This document shows positions 52,577 through 64,000 of a stretch of DNA of 64,000 bases, in pieces. Every line of letters starts with the position of its first letter. The first letter of the stretch is position 1. Below the pieces are notes generated by a model. That model worked only from the letters and a program-made list of their open reading frames with translations, searched no databases and was not told the origin of the DNA. The stretch is from NCBI GenBank assembly GCA_963855995.1, contig OY979728.1:8233330-8297329 (forward strand). The letters are read 5' to 3'. The DNA comes from Muricea muricata. Lineage: Eukaryota > Cnidaria > Anthozoa > Malacalcyonacea > Plexauridae. A program made the translations under genes and the position numbers.

Positions 52577-55000
52577 ACCGTTCTTTATGCGTTCACAAAG
52601 CTTGAATGTTTTGCGCTGTCGTAAAAAGGCAAATGTCTGAATATATTCGTGCAGGAAACTACAAAGATCAAAAATATGAAGCATTAAAACATTGACTACA
52701 TTTCCAATAGAGGGTCGAACAAATTACTGAAAAACATACCCGAGTGATGCAATATGCAGTAGAACACTACAAGAACGGTAATGATCGAAGCAAATATCGT
52801 CGTCAGACAGGATATAAAAAAAAACCCAGTGAGAATTGAAGATCTCCTTCTTGAAACGATACCAAAGCTGGATAAAAAATGAAAGAACTAGGAAGATTCA
52901 GGTAAACCGACCTCAGTTTATGCACATCATTCGTTAGTTCATCGCAGAGAACACTTTACACTATCTTCTTGTTATGTACAGAATGTCATTTGAGCTCTCG
53001 CTAATTCTTTTCATAGCGTCATTTTTTCACCGCATGCCTCACCCTAGATTCAACCCAGGACTCCTTTGGATGGCCATACAGTCGTGAACCAACGGTTGTT
53101 TTAAGAGATGCGGGCATGTTGGAACATATGTCTCTAACCTCTGCGGGCATGCGGGTAAAGTTCTACCGCGAAGATGACTAGCTAATGCTCAGAGAATAGC
53201 CAAGTGAACCAAGACCACATTTTGCATGATATCCATGTTTAATAGTCAATCTAGTCGACACGACTGTTTTGTACGAGTGTCATTCTGGTGTATGGAATAA
53301 ATAGTTAATGACGAACACTGAAATACGTCATTGCTGTCTATTCTCATGCGACTTATCGTATTATTACCAGCATACATTTTTCTGATCAAGTACACACGCA
53401 TGTGATTGTCTGGGTAATCTTCACTTGATGCTAGCCGTAGTGGCCAGTCAAATTTAAAGCTCATTCACTTCACTGAAAAAAATGAAATGCCACAGCAACG
53501 AAAAAATCGTCGGTCAAAATTTCCAGACGACCCTTAATGGCGTCTTTAATTTCTTGCGAAACATGCAAATTAGGGCGCCTGGCGTCATCGACTCGCAAAT
53601 TGATAACTAATCGTATTTATAAAATGGTGAATATCTCTGGAAAGAACAGGTCTTTGCACGAGTATGGAAATGATGTAGCAACACACGACTATTTCTATTG
53701 TTTGGCTACAGCATGTACAGTTCTGGAACAGTAGCTTCTAAACTGCAAGATAAATTTTATTTAATTAATTTTTATTATTTTTTTATTCTGTATGACGATT
53801 TAAAGTGAAGAAATACGACTAAAATGTACATATAATAATTCACAGCTGTGCATCGTAGAAAATGTTGTTTCATAGGTAAGAAATACCGGGTTTTTTTGTT
53901 TAAAATACAAGACATGTGCATCCGAACGCCCTTCATGGCAACAGCATGTTGTGGACAGCGATGAGGGCTTACCTAATCCCTTCTTCACTCATGCGAAGGG
54001 TAGAAACAATTCTGACAAATGAATCCAAAGATATTCATCACTTTCTAAAAATAATTGGCGAGTAAATGACGTCGAAAGACACCTAATTTATATACTTTGA
54101 AAGCCTTGAAAACGCAATAAGATATCGAAAAAATGAAAACGCCATTCAGGCTCATCTGGAAATGTCGTGTTGTTTCGTTTAGAACTGGCTAAACGATTTT
54201 TTGTTGCAGTGGCACCTTAGCTGATGAAAAAAGCATTGAACTATCACCCACATTATGCAATGTTGTCAACAATATTCTTCTCCATTGTTAGACTTGACTT
54301 AATACTGTTCAATATTGTTGACAACATTAATCAAGCAATGTGGGCAGCAAATTATTCATTGGTTCAATCCTGTTTCCCTCAGCCCTGAACATGTTGACAA
54401 TGTGTTGCAGTGTACTTTCAAAACTCATCATAGCCCTCATAATTTTCATTAAGACAACGGTTGTATATATTATGTATGCACGCAATTATATATTAACAAT
54501 GCGGTGTGGCAGGAAGCATAAACTACCGCAACCGGTTGCATAAATAAGATGTATTGTTGTTGATCTAACGTTACGTAATCTAGCGGTTCAAAAATCTACC
54601 AAATAAATGTTTATTAGAAGTCAGCAGAAGCCACTACAGCAGAGAAAAAACATTGCAAAGACACACATATGAATAAAATAGAAGCTTCGCGATATAACTC
54701 CCTATTTGACATCCCTGATAAATATTCATCGACGACAGGTGTTCAAGGTAAACCCCAAAGATATCACGACGTTTGATTGGTGGAACAGCGCATGGCGAAG
54801 CTCTACGATTGGCTAATGTTTGCATATGTTTACGTACAGCGTGGAAGCAACACTTCCGACAAAAACATCAACATTCGAAACGACGCTTTGACAACTGCAG
54901 ATAAATGTCACGATAGATTGAAGCAGAATTTTACTAGAGATTTTATTTTCACGCAAAGAGCTTTTCAGCTCTGCGCTCCAGTAGACACGCCGCGGTCAAG
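52577..55000. other. Intergenic region between divergent genes
   Basis: 2.4 kb between the V1 start codon (minus) and the CCPG1-like start codon (plus), so it must hold both promoters. I see an AACAATGTTGTC-type hairpin copy near 54240-54360 and no supported exon. A GATTGG/CCAAT box lies at about 54771-54778. Confidence 0.5.
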
Positions 55001-55078
55001 ATGTCCGCTCCCGAGAGCAGTGGAAAAAATCTAGCTGAGGACGATTGGGCGTTTGTGGACGTGCAAGGAACAGTGGTC
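55001..55078 (+). CDS. CCPG1-like exon 1: start codon and first LIR-like motif
   Basis: 26 codons from ATG at 55001 (context AAGATGT) to donor GTC|GTAAGT, phase 0. Contains AEDDWAFVDV, an acidic run before W-A-F-V, which fits the LIR consensus [WFY]xx[LIV]. The W lies at residue 16, close to where the CCPG1 LIR sits. Confidence 0.72.
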
Positions 55079-58000
55079 GTAAGTAAACCTAAAATAATTG
55101 CGTGCTCTTTACATGGCAATTCCTGGGCTGCAGATCATCTGCACTAGATTATTAGAAATGTTTCATAAAACGTTTGTGGATAGAGTAACTTAATAATCTG
55201 CAGTATATGATGCTGGGACATTTGTAAATATATGCAAGCGCAAAACAAACTGGAATGGAAATATTCACGTAATGCGTTTTGCAACACAAGAAGTCGGTAA
55301 CACAGCATTAAAACAAAAAGTTTTGGACAGTGTGTACATCGAGAAGCAATTCGTATTGTGTGTGAAGTGCAAAGTTTATAGCTGTATCGTTTACATCAGC
55401 GATAACAACACATCCACCTGTTGTAACCATGGCAAGAATTTGCATATTAACCTGTCGTCTGCACTTTGGCTTATATACTTAATGTTTGAGTGTGTTTTTG
55501 AAATTTTCCCCGAGCTCTATAGTGTTGTATGTCTGATACTTTCCACTTGCGCTGTGAATTTAGCCGTTAGCCACGCGCATGCGTGCGTACTAAAGGTATC
55601 CTTTGCGAAAAAGACCGCTTGAGTATGAAACAAGACGCGTGTTTCTATATCGAAAACCTGTAAATATCTTTATTCCGCAGTGGGTGTTTACAGCTTTGCA
55701 GGCGTGGCTATTAACTACGCTTGCTGTCAAGGAGGCGCACTGAAACATGCGACATGTTCGGATATTGTTGAAATTACTCAAAGCTAAAAGATCTGAAAAC
55801 GAAGCACAATAAAAACAATAAACTTGCAAATTGTTTTGGTAATAAGTAGTAATTGAGACATGTCTCATTAAATCTCGATGTTGAGCCCTTAACAATACCA
55901 CGAATTTAAGCAAACCACTGGGCAACTAAACACGTGTCTATAACCGACTGTTTTCTTAAGGGTAAAATGTTAACCATATTATTGCGGGCTTAATTACCAG
56001 TAGCTGCCAGCTGTAGTAGACCTTATGCGAGTTATTAACTTTACCACCAATCCTCACATTGACGCAATACATTATCTTACATTCTCTTAACGGTTTTCCT
56101 TCATATACCGCGGTACCAAACTCCGATAGTGATATTGTATAAATATTTAGATGAAACTTTTAAGAAATCTCGAAAAATCTTGATCTAAAATCTTTAAAAT
56201 CATGAGATTCTCGTTGGAAAACTTTATCATAAATGAATTAAGTCAGATCGATATCTGAAAAGTACTGGTCTGGACATATGTCAGATACACTTACTCCAAG
56301 GACGCGTTCTTAGATGATTATGACAGGTTCTGGGTGCAAAAAAACATAACAGTCTAGAGATTACGTTATGAACACACATAAACAACAATTGCTAATTTGC
56401 TCTTTCCTTTCGTCAGGATGAAATCAGCTCTGCAAAGCCAGCTAGGACAAAAACCTGCTCACATCTATATACACAACACAAAATTACGCGAAGGATTGGA
56501 AAATATCGTAAACAAAATTATTAGTTATTTTCAATAAATCACCTCATATGTTGTTCAACTATTTCTAGGCGAATAAGAAAATAAAACCTCCACGAAGCAA
56601 AAACAATCTACAGAGAAAGAAGAAAGCGCAAGCTCGCAACGAAAATTCTGAAACAGATTTCGAAGTTATCAAAGATGGCGGACTGACCATGTCAACCATC
56701 ATCGCAACAACGGAGGTCGCACCTTTCCAGAAAGAAATGTCCGATGGCGAGGAAGACTGGGGCATAGTCAAAGCCTCTGATCCAGGACAAGGTCTCGCAC
56801 CGACAAGCAAGGAGAGCGTAAATACGGGCGTGGAAGCAAAACCTAAAGATCGTATCGGAGACGACATTGAGTTCATTCAGATCTTAGATCCAGATCGCAA
56901 AGAGGGCATAGCAGAGTCAGATTCATCATCTACGTGCAGTTTTGATGTTATCGATGAAAACAAGAAAGCAGTTTTAGATAATGTAGAAGATCCTGATCGC
57001 CACGAAGAAGAAGGCGATGGTGATGACGTCGATGGTGATGAAGACGGTGGTGATGAAGACGGTGATGGCGATGGTAATGAACATGTAAATGGCACAGAGT
57101 TTCATTTCGACTTCCCCACAATGGTTGCTTTGTTTTGTTTGACTACAGTTCTTGGCTTTGTTATTGGGCATGGTAAGCAAATATCTAAAAATTTTGAGTC
57201 TGTACTGAAAACAGAATTAAACAATGTTTGGCTGATTATAGATTCGTGTCTCGTTCTTTTTTTAATTCTGGTCAGCGGTTTACTAAATTTCACGGTATAC
57301 TTATTGCTAAGAACTCAACATCGAGATTTAGTGAGATACGAATCGTTTTGCTGCCCACATTATTTGTATCGTCAACAATGTTGGGCAATGCTGTTGACAA
57401 CTGTCAAGAATGTGGCCAGCAATACATTATTCAAACGTAATTCCAACATGTTTTTTAGTGTGCATACAGGGCGTCCCCTTCCAAAAAAAAAAACAAACGG
57501 AGTCCGAAGTGACCATTATTTTGTTTTGTCGCTTGTTCATTTGCCTTTCGAACAGTATATCAGTATACCACTTGTGTACTTGAAACAAGCAGACGTACCC
57601 AAGTGGTCATATTGAGATGCCCCAAATAAGTACATAATTTGCCGCCACGTCGGTAGTTTGAAAATGACCAATGCTCAATAAAGGTTTCACAAAAAAACAG
57701 TTCTCGTTGAAAATTATCTTATACCGATATTTTATACCGGATAGATGTTTTTCTGATTGAAATTAAATGGCCTTTACACTCAACGCATTTTATTACTTAA
57801 TGCATGTGACTAGTACTGTCTTTTGAGCTGTCTCAAACACAAACTTTACTGCATGTTACCTCAAACACAAATTTTTACTACGAAGATAACCAAACTACGA
57901 CGAAAGGATAAAAAATAAAGCAACACATATGAAATCAAGATGGTCACTTTGAATACAGGTTGTGAACAAGCCAATACGTCATTAAAACCTTATCTCAATT

Positions 58001-61000
58001 TTAAAATTTTCCAATCGCGATCGGTCAATGCACCACCGTGTGACATACATAGACAACCTATCCAAAGAAAGCTCAATGAATATTCTTGGGTTTCACTGAA
58101 ATCTTTTTCAGTGTTTCACTGAAATCTTTTTCAGTAATTCGGAGTGGGGGTCAACCCAAAATGTATTGATGATTGCACCGCACTGGAGCAAGCAAATCTC
58201 ACGAAATTGCACACATTTGCTGCCAAACACAAGGTCAACACATGCAGTGAAAATTTTTTTCAGTCTGATGACAGTGTATCGATTTGGAGTTGACCCCCAG
58301 TGAAATTTATGACGTCACGTGAAACCCAAGAATACTTTTAAAAACAATTCGTTCGTAAATTTGAAAGCCGAACTCCGCTTTTTTTTGGGACACCCTGTAT
58401 AGCTAGAACTGCACACTCTAATGCAAGGAGAGTTTGATGGCTGGTGATATATAAATTGCTGTTAAATTGATCGTCAGTTTTATCCACGGGTATCAAAGGT
58501 TACCAGTGAAGTTATCTAATTCAGTGTCAACCTATGATTGTGTTTCTCCAGGTGTTGGAATTGCAACAAGTCTTTTGGTGGTAAAACCTTCCACCCTCAA
58601 AGTTCCCAGCGAAATGACGCCGAATAATCCAGCTCAAGCTGAAGAAAACAGTGAAAAGAACGAAAACTGTCAACTCGAAGGAAAAATTCAGAAGTGGAAG
58701 TCTCTGTACAGGAACGAGAAACCGGTTCTGGAAAAAAGCGATGATTCAAAAAATTCAGGACATTTGCCCGGATTGAAGGAAGCGCACAAGCAGTTGTCGC
58801 TGGAAAACTACAAACTTAAGAAAGCGTACAGCGATATTCAGAAACAACTCGATCTCATGAAGGTGATGTCTTGGCATCGTAGAGCACAAGTTGACAAGAT
58901 GAGACAAAATGATCAATTGAACATGAGCTATGTTGTGGGCATGTTAAAGAGAGAGTTACAGTATTTGGAAGAAGTTTACTTTAGAGAGAAGAGACTGGCG
59001 GACAGGTGGAGAAATGAAGAGAAAGACAAATCAGAAAGCTCCCCCAACACATGGAAATATTTCAAAGATCGATGGAATAAAAAATATCATGGAGAACAGA
59101 TGGACGAAGTGTGCATGGATAACCAAGAATGTGAAGGTGAAACTGGATTAGCCGACGATACAAGTGGATCTACCAAAGAAACAACAGATCACATTGGTAC
59201 AATAGCTACGCCAACCAAAGATAGTGCATTCAGTAATTATGCGAGCGAGCCAGACAATATGTACAATGGAGAAAAGGGAGATTTTGGAACGATCGATGAA
59301 GCCATGGTGCAATATAATGAAGACAAAATAAAGCAGCATGAGAAACGTCAAGCTTCGACTGATCACGGAAACGTTTCGAAAGAGAATTTGTTGTGGCGAC
59401 ACTTGAGATTGGCAAACGCTGTTGAAGATGAAGATCTGAAAGATATCGAACAAGAAGAAAATCGAGGGACATCATCATCATCGGATGAAACAGAAAGTGG
59501 TGATCAGAATGAAGAAGCCTCGTCGAGTAATAACGAACAACCAAATGTTACTAATAAAGGATCCGACATAACCACAAATAAAGAGATCAGCTCACGACAG
59601 GAATCTGACTGGTTTTCTTATGAAATCTTAGAAATGGACAGTCATATCATAATTGCGTACGAAAACGTGGATAGCGTTCCGCATGTACTCTATGGTTTCC
59701 TGAACGGCGAATTTCGAGAAATAGAATCAGGCCCAGGAGATATTTTTGTTGCGTCTATCAAGAACGAATGTTTCGATGTTGTTAACAACAGCTTTGTTGT
59801 GTCTTTGCTAAACAGTTCTCCGAAACCCATCGAGTTTTTCGCATTTCTGCCGAACGGAAAAGTAAATCACCAGAAAATAAACGAGCAGGTTAAGGTGATT
59901 ATGGTTGGTTCTAAAGATGGAGAAGAAATTGAAGATGAACTGTTGGTCTACGATGCAACTGTAATGGAAGATGGTAATCTGAAAGTAGAAAAACAGAATG
60001 ACGGTGAATCTAGTGAAATCATTGATGAAAATCAAGATGGAGGAGCGAAAAGTAGCGATGAATACAGTGATGACAAACTCGAGATAAACGAAAACCACGG
60101 AGAAGAAAGCGATGAAGATCAGGAAAAGGACTCCACAAATGACGATCAATCTGGTGAAGAAAACAAAATAGAAAATGAAGATCAACAAGACGTACAGGCA
60201 GAGTCAGGAAAGACATCTCAACCAAATCAAGAAGTGCCGCTATCAGAACTCCAGCCTGGCGAGAGTTACATCTTTGAACCGCGTACTGGAAAGATCTACA
60301 GACGTAGAGTATCACTACATCAATATCCGATCAGTGATTACGAGATGGTTGTCGCGCAAACCCCGACGAAACAAGAAGAGGTTTATTACCGATTTCCAGA
60401 TAACATGATCATTGAGAAGTTTATTGTGAAAGACAGCATGGTGGAAAGGACTGCTCATGCATCGATAAGTGAAGACGAGGAAGACTCTCAAAGGAAGAAC
60501 ACTGAGACTGTAAACGATATTGACGATATATCCGATACCCTTCAGCAATACCTGCAACAGAATACGTGGACATATGGCGAAAAAACATCCATACTGATGA
60601 CGTTTGACGGGACAACCGGGATAATTACCACAGTTTTTGTGACACTCTTCAAAATCGACCCGGATGACGTAATCTCACACGACGTGTTGAACAATGGCAG
60701 AATAGAAACAACAGAAGAAAACGTCAAAATAACATCATATCTTTTATACCAAAATCAGCTGTTGCAAGTTATACGTGAAGATAAAGTGTTCCATAGTCAT
60801 AATACGATCGATGACGAGGAAACAGATGAGACGCTCGATGAGACAGGAGAAGAAAATCCGAAAAATCTTAAGGACAAGGTCAATAAGTCCAGTGATTCCG
60901 AGAAAGAAGACAATATATCGAGTGATAACATGGATAACCAAGAACCAGATGCTGATTCACTAACAGACAGTTCAGAAGCGACGTTGCACGATGACAATGA

Positions 61001-63410
61001 AGAAGAGACCCATAACGAAGAGTGCACATTGCAGTTAGGTGATCGCGACACGACGGAGTATTGGACGTACGATGAGGCGACTTTCGTTCGTGAGACGGTT
61101 GAACGTGTAATCCCAACACCAAAATACAGAGAAGAAGATTTTGAGAAACTCGGCTTGACCACAAATGATATAGAAGAGTCTGTTTCTTATATCTACTGCG
61201 ACGATGGCAGCGTGCAAAAAACATGGCGACGAGTTGAAAAAGATGTACAAAATGGCGCACCAGGGGAAAATATCGAAAGCTACGTTGGTGGTCCAGAGAG
61301 CGTAGAGGACGATGATGAAAACTTGCATGATGATTATGAATACGATGATGAGGAATATCGTGATGATATCGATGATGATAAATATCATGATATCGATGAT
61401 GAGGAATATCGTGATGATATCGGTGATAAAATCAGCGATGATGATAACGATGATGTGGGCCATGATTCGCATGATGACTCTGATGATGATATTGAATACG
61501 AGAGTGAAGATTATGATTCAGATGACCCTAATTATGCTGATGTTGATATCGGTGATGATATCAATAACAGTGATAACACTGATGATGGGAGATCCAATCC
61601 TGAATCAGAACTAGAAAACGAGGTAGGACATGCACAAAATGTAGACAAGGAAAATTACGAAGTGTTTATATTAAGAGAATGGCAGAACTTGAAATTGCGT
61701 CAACAACAGTTTGAAAACAGCAGGAAAGAAAACATGAAGTTACAACAGCAGATGCTGGAAGAATGGAACAAAATGAAACAACAGTATAAAGAATTCCAAG
61801 AAAATCTCCAGAAAAAACAGATATCGGAACTTGACGTAGAAATCGCAGGGAAATGGAATGAATTAAAACATCAACAGAAACAGTTTGATCAAATGAAAAA
61901 GGAAATCGAAGATGAATTAAGGAAAAGCTTGCAAGAGGAATGGGAGAAATTGAAGAAAAAACAGGCAGAAATTGAAACGAGAGAAAAGCAGACTTATAAA
62001 GATGATGAAAACATAGTACGATATGATGAGATTATTGGATATCGCATGAAAGGATTGAATATTCATCACCAACAGGAAGAAGCAGGAGAGATGCAAGTAG
62101 AAACAACTCGAGACGAGCTCGATAAATATTATTTTGACACTGAATCACTAAGTAAAACTACAGAAGAAGATGAAATGGAAGAGAAGAATGATGACAATGC
62201 AGAAGAAGAATCCATTCGTGAAAGATTACATGTTCAAGGCGAGAAAAGTTATGTTGACAAAATAGAAAGTGATGCTTGGGAATTGAGCGATTCAGATGGA
62301 GCTCAAGACATGGATATCGAGGAGAATCTTCCACATGAATTACCGTATATTCCAAAGGCTGATGAAACGAGCCATGTTGATAAAGTCTTCAGCGAGTCAT
62401 GGGAATTAAATGAGGAAACTGGAGAAGAAGAATACACTACAGAAGGGAACCTCCCACACGAAGTGTCCTATATTCCACTACGAGACAGCGATGCAACAGT
62501 AGAAACCACTATCTTTAAAAACCCTGAAACTACAGAAACGTATCAAGCCGAAACCTTCTCATCGCATGCATCATCCACTGAGAGCAATAGACCACATATT
62601 ACAAACGATGGTATCTTAATGTTAGGTGTAAATGATGACGATGGTTACGCTGAGGAGACAGGTGAAGAGGCATTCATAAATTTTCAGATCGAAGACACCG
62701 AACCTTCCTCGCAGTTAGAACTGCAAATCCAGAAGCTTCGTGAAGAGCTTGATAGGTTATATGAAGCAAAACAATCCCAAAAGAATAAAATACAAGTATT
62801 CAAGAACGACATGGAAATATCAGCATCAGAAACAGATAACGTTCAACCAAAATGTCAAGCCAAATGTCCTATAACTCCAAGTGACTCTGAGTGCCCACCT
62901 AAATGTTCCGAAACTGATTCCACGGAGGATGTTAGTCCAATTTATTTTACCCGTCTACCGTTTGAAGTACCCGAACATAACTCAAAAACACAGTCGTTGT
63001 CGGAGAGGCCTGATCAGAAGGAAAAACAATCAGCATTTTCGAAGATATTCCATCAGGAAACGAAACAACCAACGAACAACAAAAAGAATAAAAAGAAATC
63101 TGAAAACCTAGCCTTTATGGATTACGTGGAAGGACATGCCTACCTTCAACAGCTCGAGCCAGAAGAAAAATACGACGAGAAGATTCTTGGTTTGAAAAAT
63201 GGCCCACTCGTTCCAGGAAAGAACAGGAAAAAGAAAAGTAAAAAGAAAAAAAATGATTTCAAAAAGAAAACAAAACAAAGCGAATACTTGAAAGCAGAAG
63301 ATCGCGGAGAACATGAGCCATACAAACCAAAAAAAGAGAATGGAATCAAAACCGTGAAAAGAACAGAAATAGTCAAAAATCAAAGAGAAAAAACGAGAAA
63401 ACCAAATTAA
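55001..63410 (+). CDS. CCPG1-like single-pass protein, candidate ER-phagy receptor (whole gene)
   Basis: Three exons (55001-55078, 56569-57172, 58552-63410) join in phase 0 and phase 1 to give about 1,846 residues. There is no signal peptide. The N-terminal 205 residues carry five LIR-like motifs: W16-V19, F57-I60, W90-V93, F128-I131 and F151-I154, mostly preceded by acidic residues. One hydrophobic helix lies at about 208-238. Beyond it come a coiled coil, long Asp/Glu-rich stretches, a second coiled coil and a Lys-rich end. Human CCPG1, an ER-phagy receptor, has the same layout: N-terminal LIR, one membrane helix and a lumenal coiled coil. Here the body is far longer. Orthology is proposed from layout; it could be an unrelated coiled-coil membrane protein. 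Confidence 0.7.
55856..55928. repeat. Interspersed repeat copy in CCPG1-like intron 1
   Basis: Inverted match to 57273-57346 (CTCAACATCGAGATTTAGTG-type core). The two copies lie in neighbouring introns in opposite orientation and explain two similar spurious open frames. Confidence 0.55.
56569..57172 (+). CDS. CCPG1-like exon 2: LIR-like motifs 2-5, Asp-rich linker, transmembrane helix
   Basis: Acceptor TTTCTAG|GCG, phase 0. Encodes a basic segment (KKIKPPRSKNNLQRKKK), then ETDFEVI, EEDWGIV, DIEFIQI and CSFDVI. An Asp/Gly-rich linker and the hydrophobic segment PTMVALFCLTTVLGFVIGHG follow. Donor G|GTAAGC, phase 1. Confidence 0.75.
57273..57346. repeat. Interspersed repeat copy in CCPG1-like intron 2
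   Basis: Partner of 55856-55928. It creates the hydrophobic-looking extension that follows exon 2 when intron 2 is read through. Confidence 0.55.
57465..58399. mobile_element. Tc1/mariner-like non-autonomous element in CCPG1-like intron 2
   Basis: Ends TACAGGGCGTCCCCTTCC and the inverted TACAGGGTGTCCCAAAAAA, with TA borders. About 935 bp. A separate hairpin with TATTCTTGGGTTTCACTG ends (58081-58336) is nested near its right side. Confidence 0.65.
58552..63410 (+). CDS. CCPG1-like exon 3: coiled coils, acidic modules and basic C-terminus
   Basis: 4,859 bases; acceptor TTTCTCCAG|GTG, phase 1. The frame is open upstream to an ATG at 58467, but the acceptor and the continued hydrophobic segment (VGIATSLLVV) favour splicing. 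A charged coiled coil follows the membrane helix. Later come four ordered-looking segments with aromatic starts (near 59610, 60265, 60565 and 61060) separated by acidic linkers. An Asp-rich tract lies at 61306-61570, a Trp-marked coiled coil at 61650-61990, a tandem pair containing WEL and LPHE at 62248-62490, and a Lys-rich tail after 63050. Confidence 0.85.
61306..61570 (+). repeat. Coding GAT-rich imperfect microsatellite (poly-Asp tract)
   Basis: Repeated GATGAT-type triplets inside exon 3 encode a run dominated by Asp with Tyr, His and Ile interruptions. Both the DNA and the protein are repetitive, so length variation is likely. Confidence 0.75.
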
Positions 63411-63468
63411 TTTGACATTTGAACGCAAGACTTAATACAATTTTAATCAAAAATATTAAAAAACAAAG

Positions 63469-63474
63469 AATAAA
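63469..63474 (+). terminator. Polyadenylation signal AATAAA of the CCPG1-like gene
   Basis: AATAAA 59 bases after the stop codon, in AT-rich DNA; a normal position for a short 3' UTR. Confidence 0.5.
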
Positions 63475-64000
63475 AAGTTTCTCATCTTGGTTATTTTTGG
63501 GTGTGGTTGAATGTTAATACATAGCAAAACTGTAAATTTACCGCTTGTAAATAGCACATGCAAAAACACGTTGCATAAAATTTTAAAAATAATCTAAAAT
63601 TTGAATTTATTTTAAGCTATATAGAACTTTTTTATCATATTAAAATTGCGCACAATCACATCGCACGACATTACTCACTCTTGTACATTTGCATTTATTA
63701 ATAAAGAGATTTCACACACAAACATGATGTAAGTAATTTTATTTATCAGAAATCATTACGGAAAATTGGGACTGTGACAGATTTTAGTCAACAGGTGAAA
63801 TGAAGGAAGGGGGGGTGATTCATTCCACCTTATGTTCAGAAATTCGAGCCCAGCGCTCCAGTACATCTAGTTGATGTGGTTGAAATAGCCAATACTATAA
63901 TATCCTAATTTCACAGCCTGAATACCGATATCTGGTTTTTTTTCATGACAGTACGATTTTTAATAGTTTGGTGGTTTGGTACTCAGGCCCTCAGTTGTTC
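63475..64000. other. DNA downstream of the CCPG1-like gene
   Basis: AT-rich sequence with no supported feature; a second possible AATAAA lies near 63700. Confidence 0.4.

Noticed and set aside
57173-57615. Continuation of exon 2 of the CCPG1-like gene with a second hydrophobic segment
   Set aside because: It follows a good donor (G|GTAAGC) and runs into an interspersed repeat also found inverted at 55856, then a transposon end. Intron read-through is more likely than a real C-terminus.
58467-58551. Upstream ATG of the long open frame as a separate gene start
   Set aside because: A good acceptor at 58551/58552 joins in phase to exon 2 and continues the hydrophobic segment, so the stretch before it is intron.
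59148-63428. Several minus-strand frames of 60-145 codons under the CCPG1-like exon 3
   Set aside because: Mirror images of the acidic/Lys-rich coding sequence; hydrophobic by codon complementarity only.

Overview
The window is animal nuclear DNA: AT-rich, intron-rich, with GT-AG introns and many small fold-back repeats. The extracellular modules (TSP1, EGF, sushi, cadherin) mark it as metazoan. Short introns, tRNA-derived SINEs and many hairpin MITEs suggest an invertebrate, perhaps a cnidarian; this is inference, not proof.

Region 1 (about 1.9-52.6 kb, minus strand) is one very large gene. I could chain 32 common exons from 35883 down to 2597, and the reading phase matches at every junction. 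The product is a type I membrane protein of about 3,840 residues. Its order is signal peptide, 8 TSP1 repeats, an EGF-like module, a sushi/CCP module, about 26 cadherin repeats, 4 EGF modules, a membrane-proximal domain, one transmembrane helix and a tail with three NPLY/FG motifs. Eighteen of the cadherin repeats form three copies of a six-repeat supermodule.

The striking part is the 5' end. Four separate cassettes (52.6/50.2, 47.2, 42.1 and 39.1 kb) each encode a signal peptide plus two TSP1 repeats. Each ends at a donor in the same phase (2), and each would rebuild the same Arg codon when joined to the common exon at 35883. This looks like a cluster of alternative first exons, comparable in logic to clustered protocadherins. 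In three cassettes, reading through the donor gives an immediate stop, so unspliced messages could encode short secreted TSP1 proteins.

Region 2 (52.6-55.0 kb) is the intergenic space between two divergent genes.

Region 3 (55.0-63.5 kb, plus strand) is a three-exon gene for a single-pass protein of about 1,846 residues. It has five LC3-interacting-region-like motifs before the membrane helix, a coiled coil just after it and a very acidic body. The layout resembles the ER-phagy receptor CCPG1, but this is an architecture-based proposal.

Introns and intergenic DNA are filled with SINEs, Tc1/mariner-like and hAT-like hairpin elements, long pentanucleotide arrays in one intron, and one decayed LINE fragment. 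No functional tRNA, rRNA or CRISPR array was seen.
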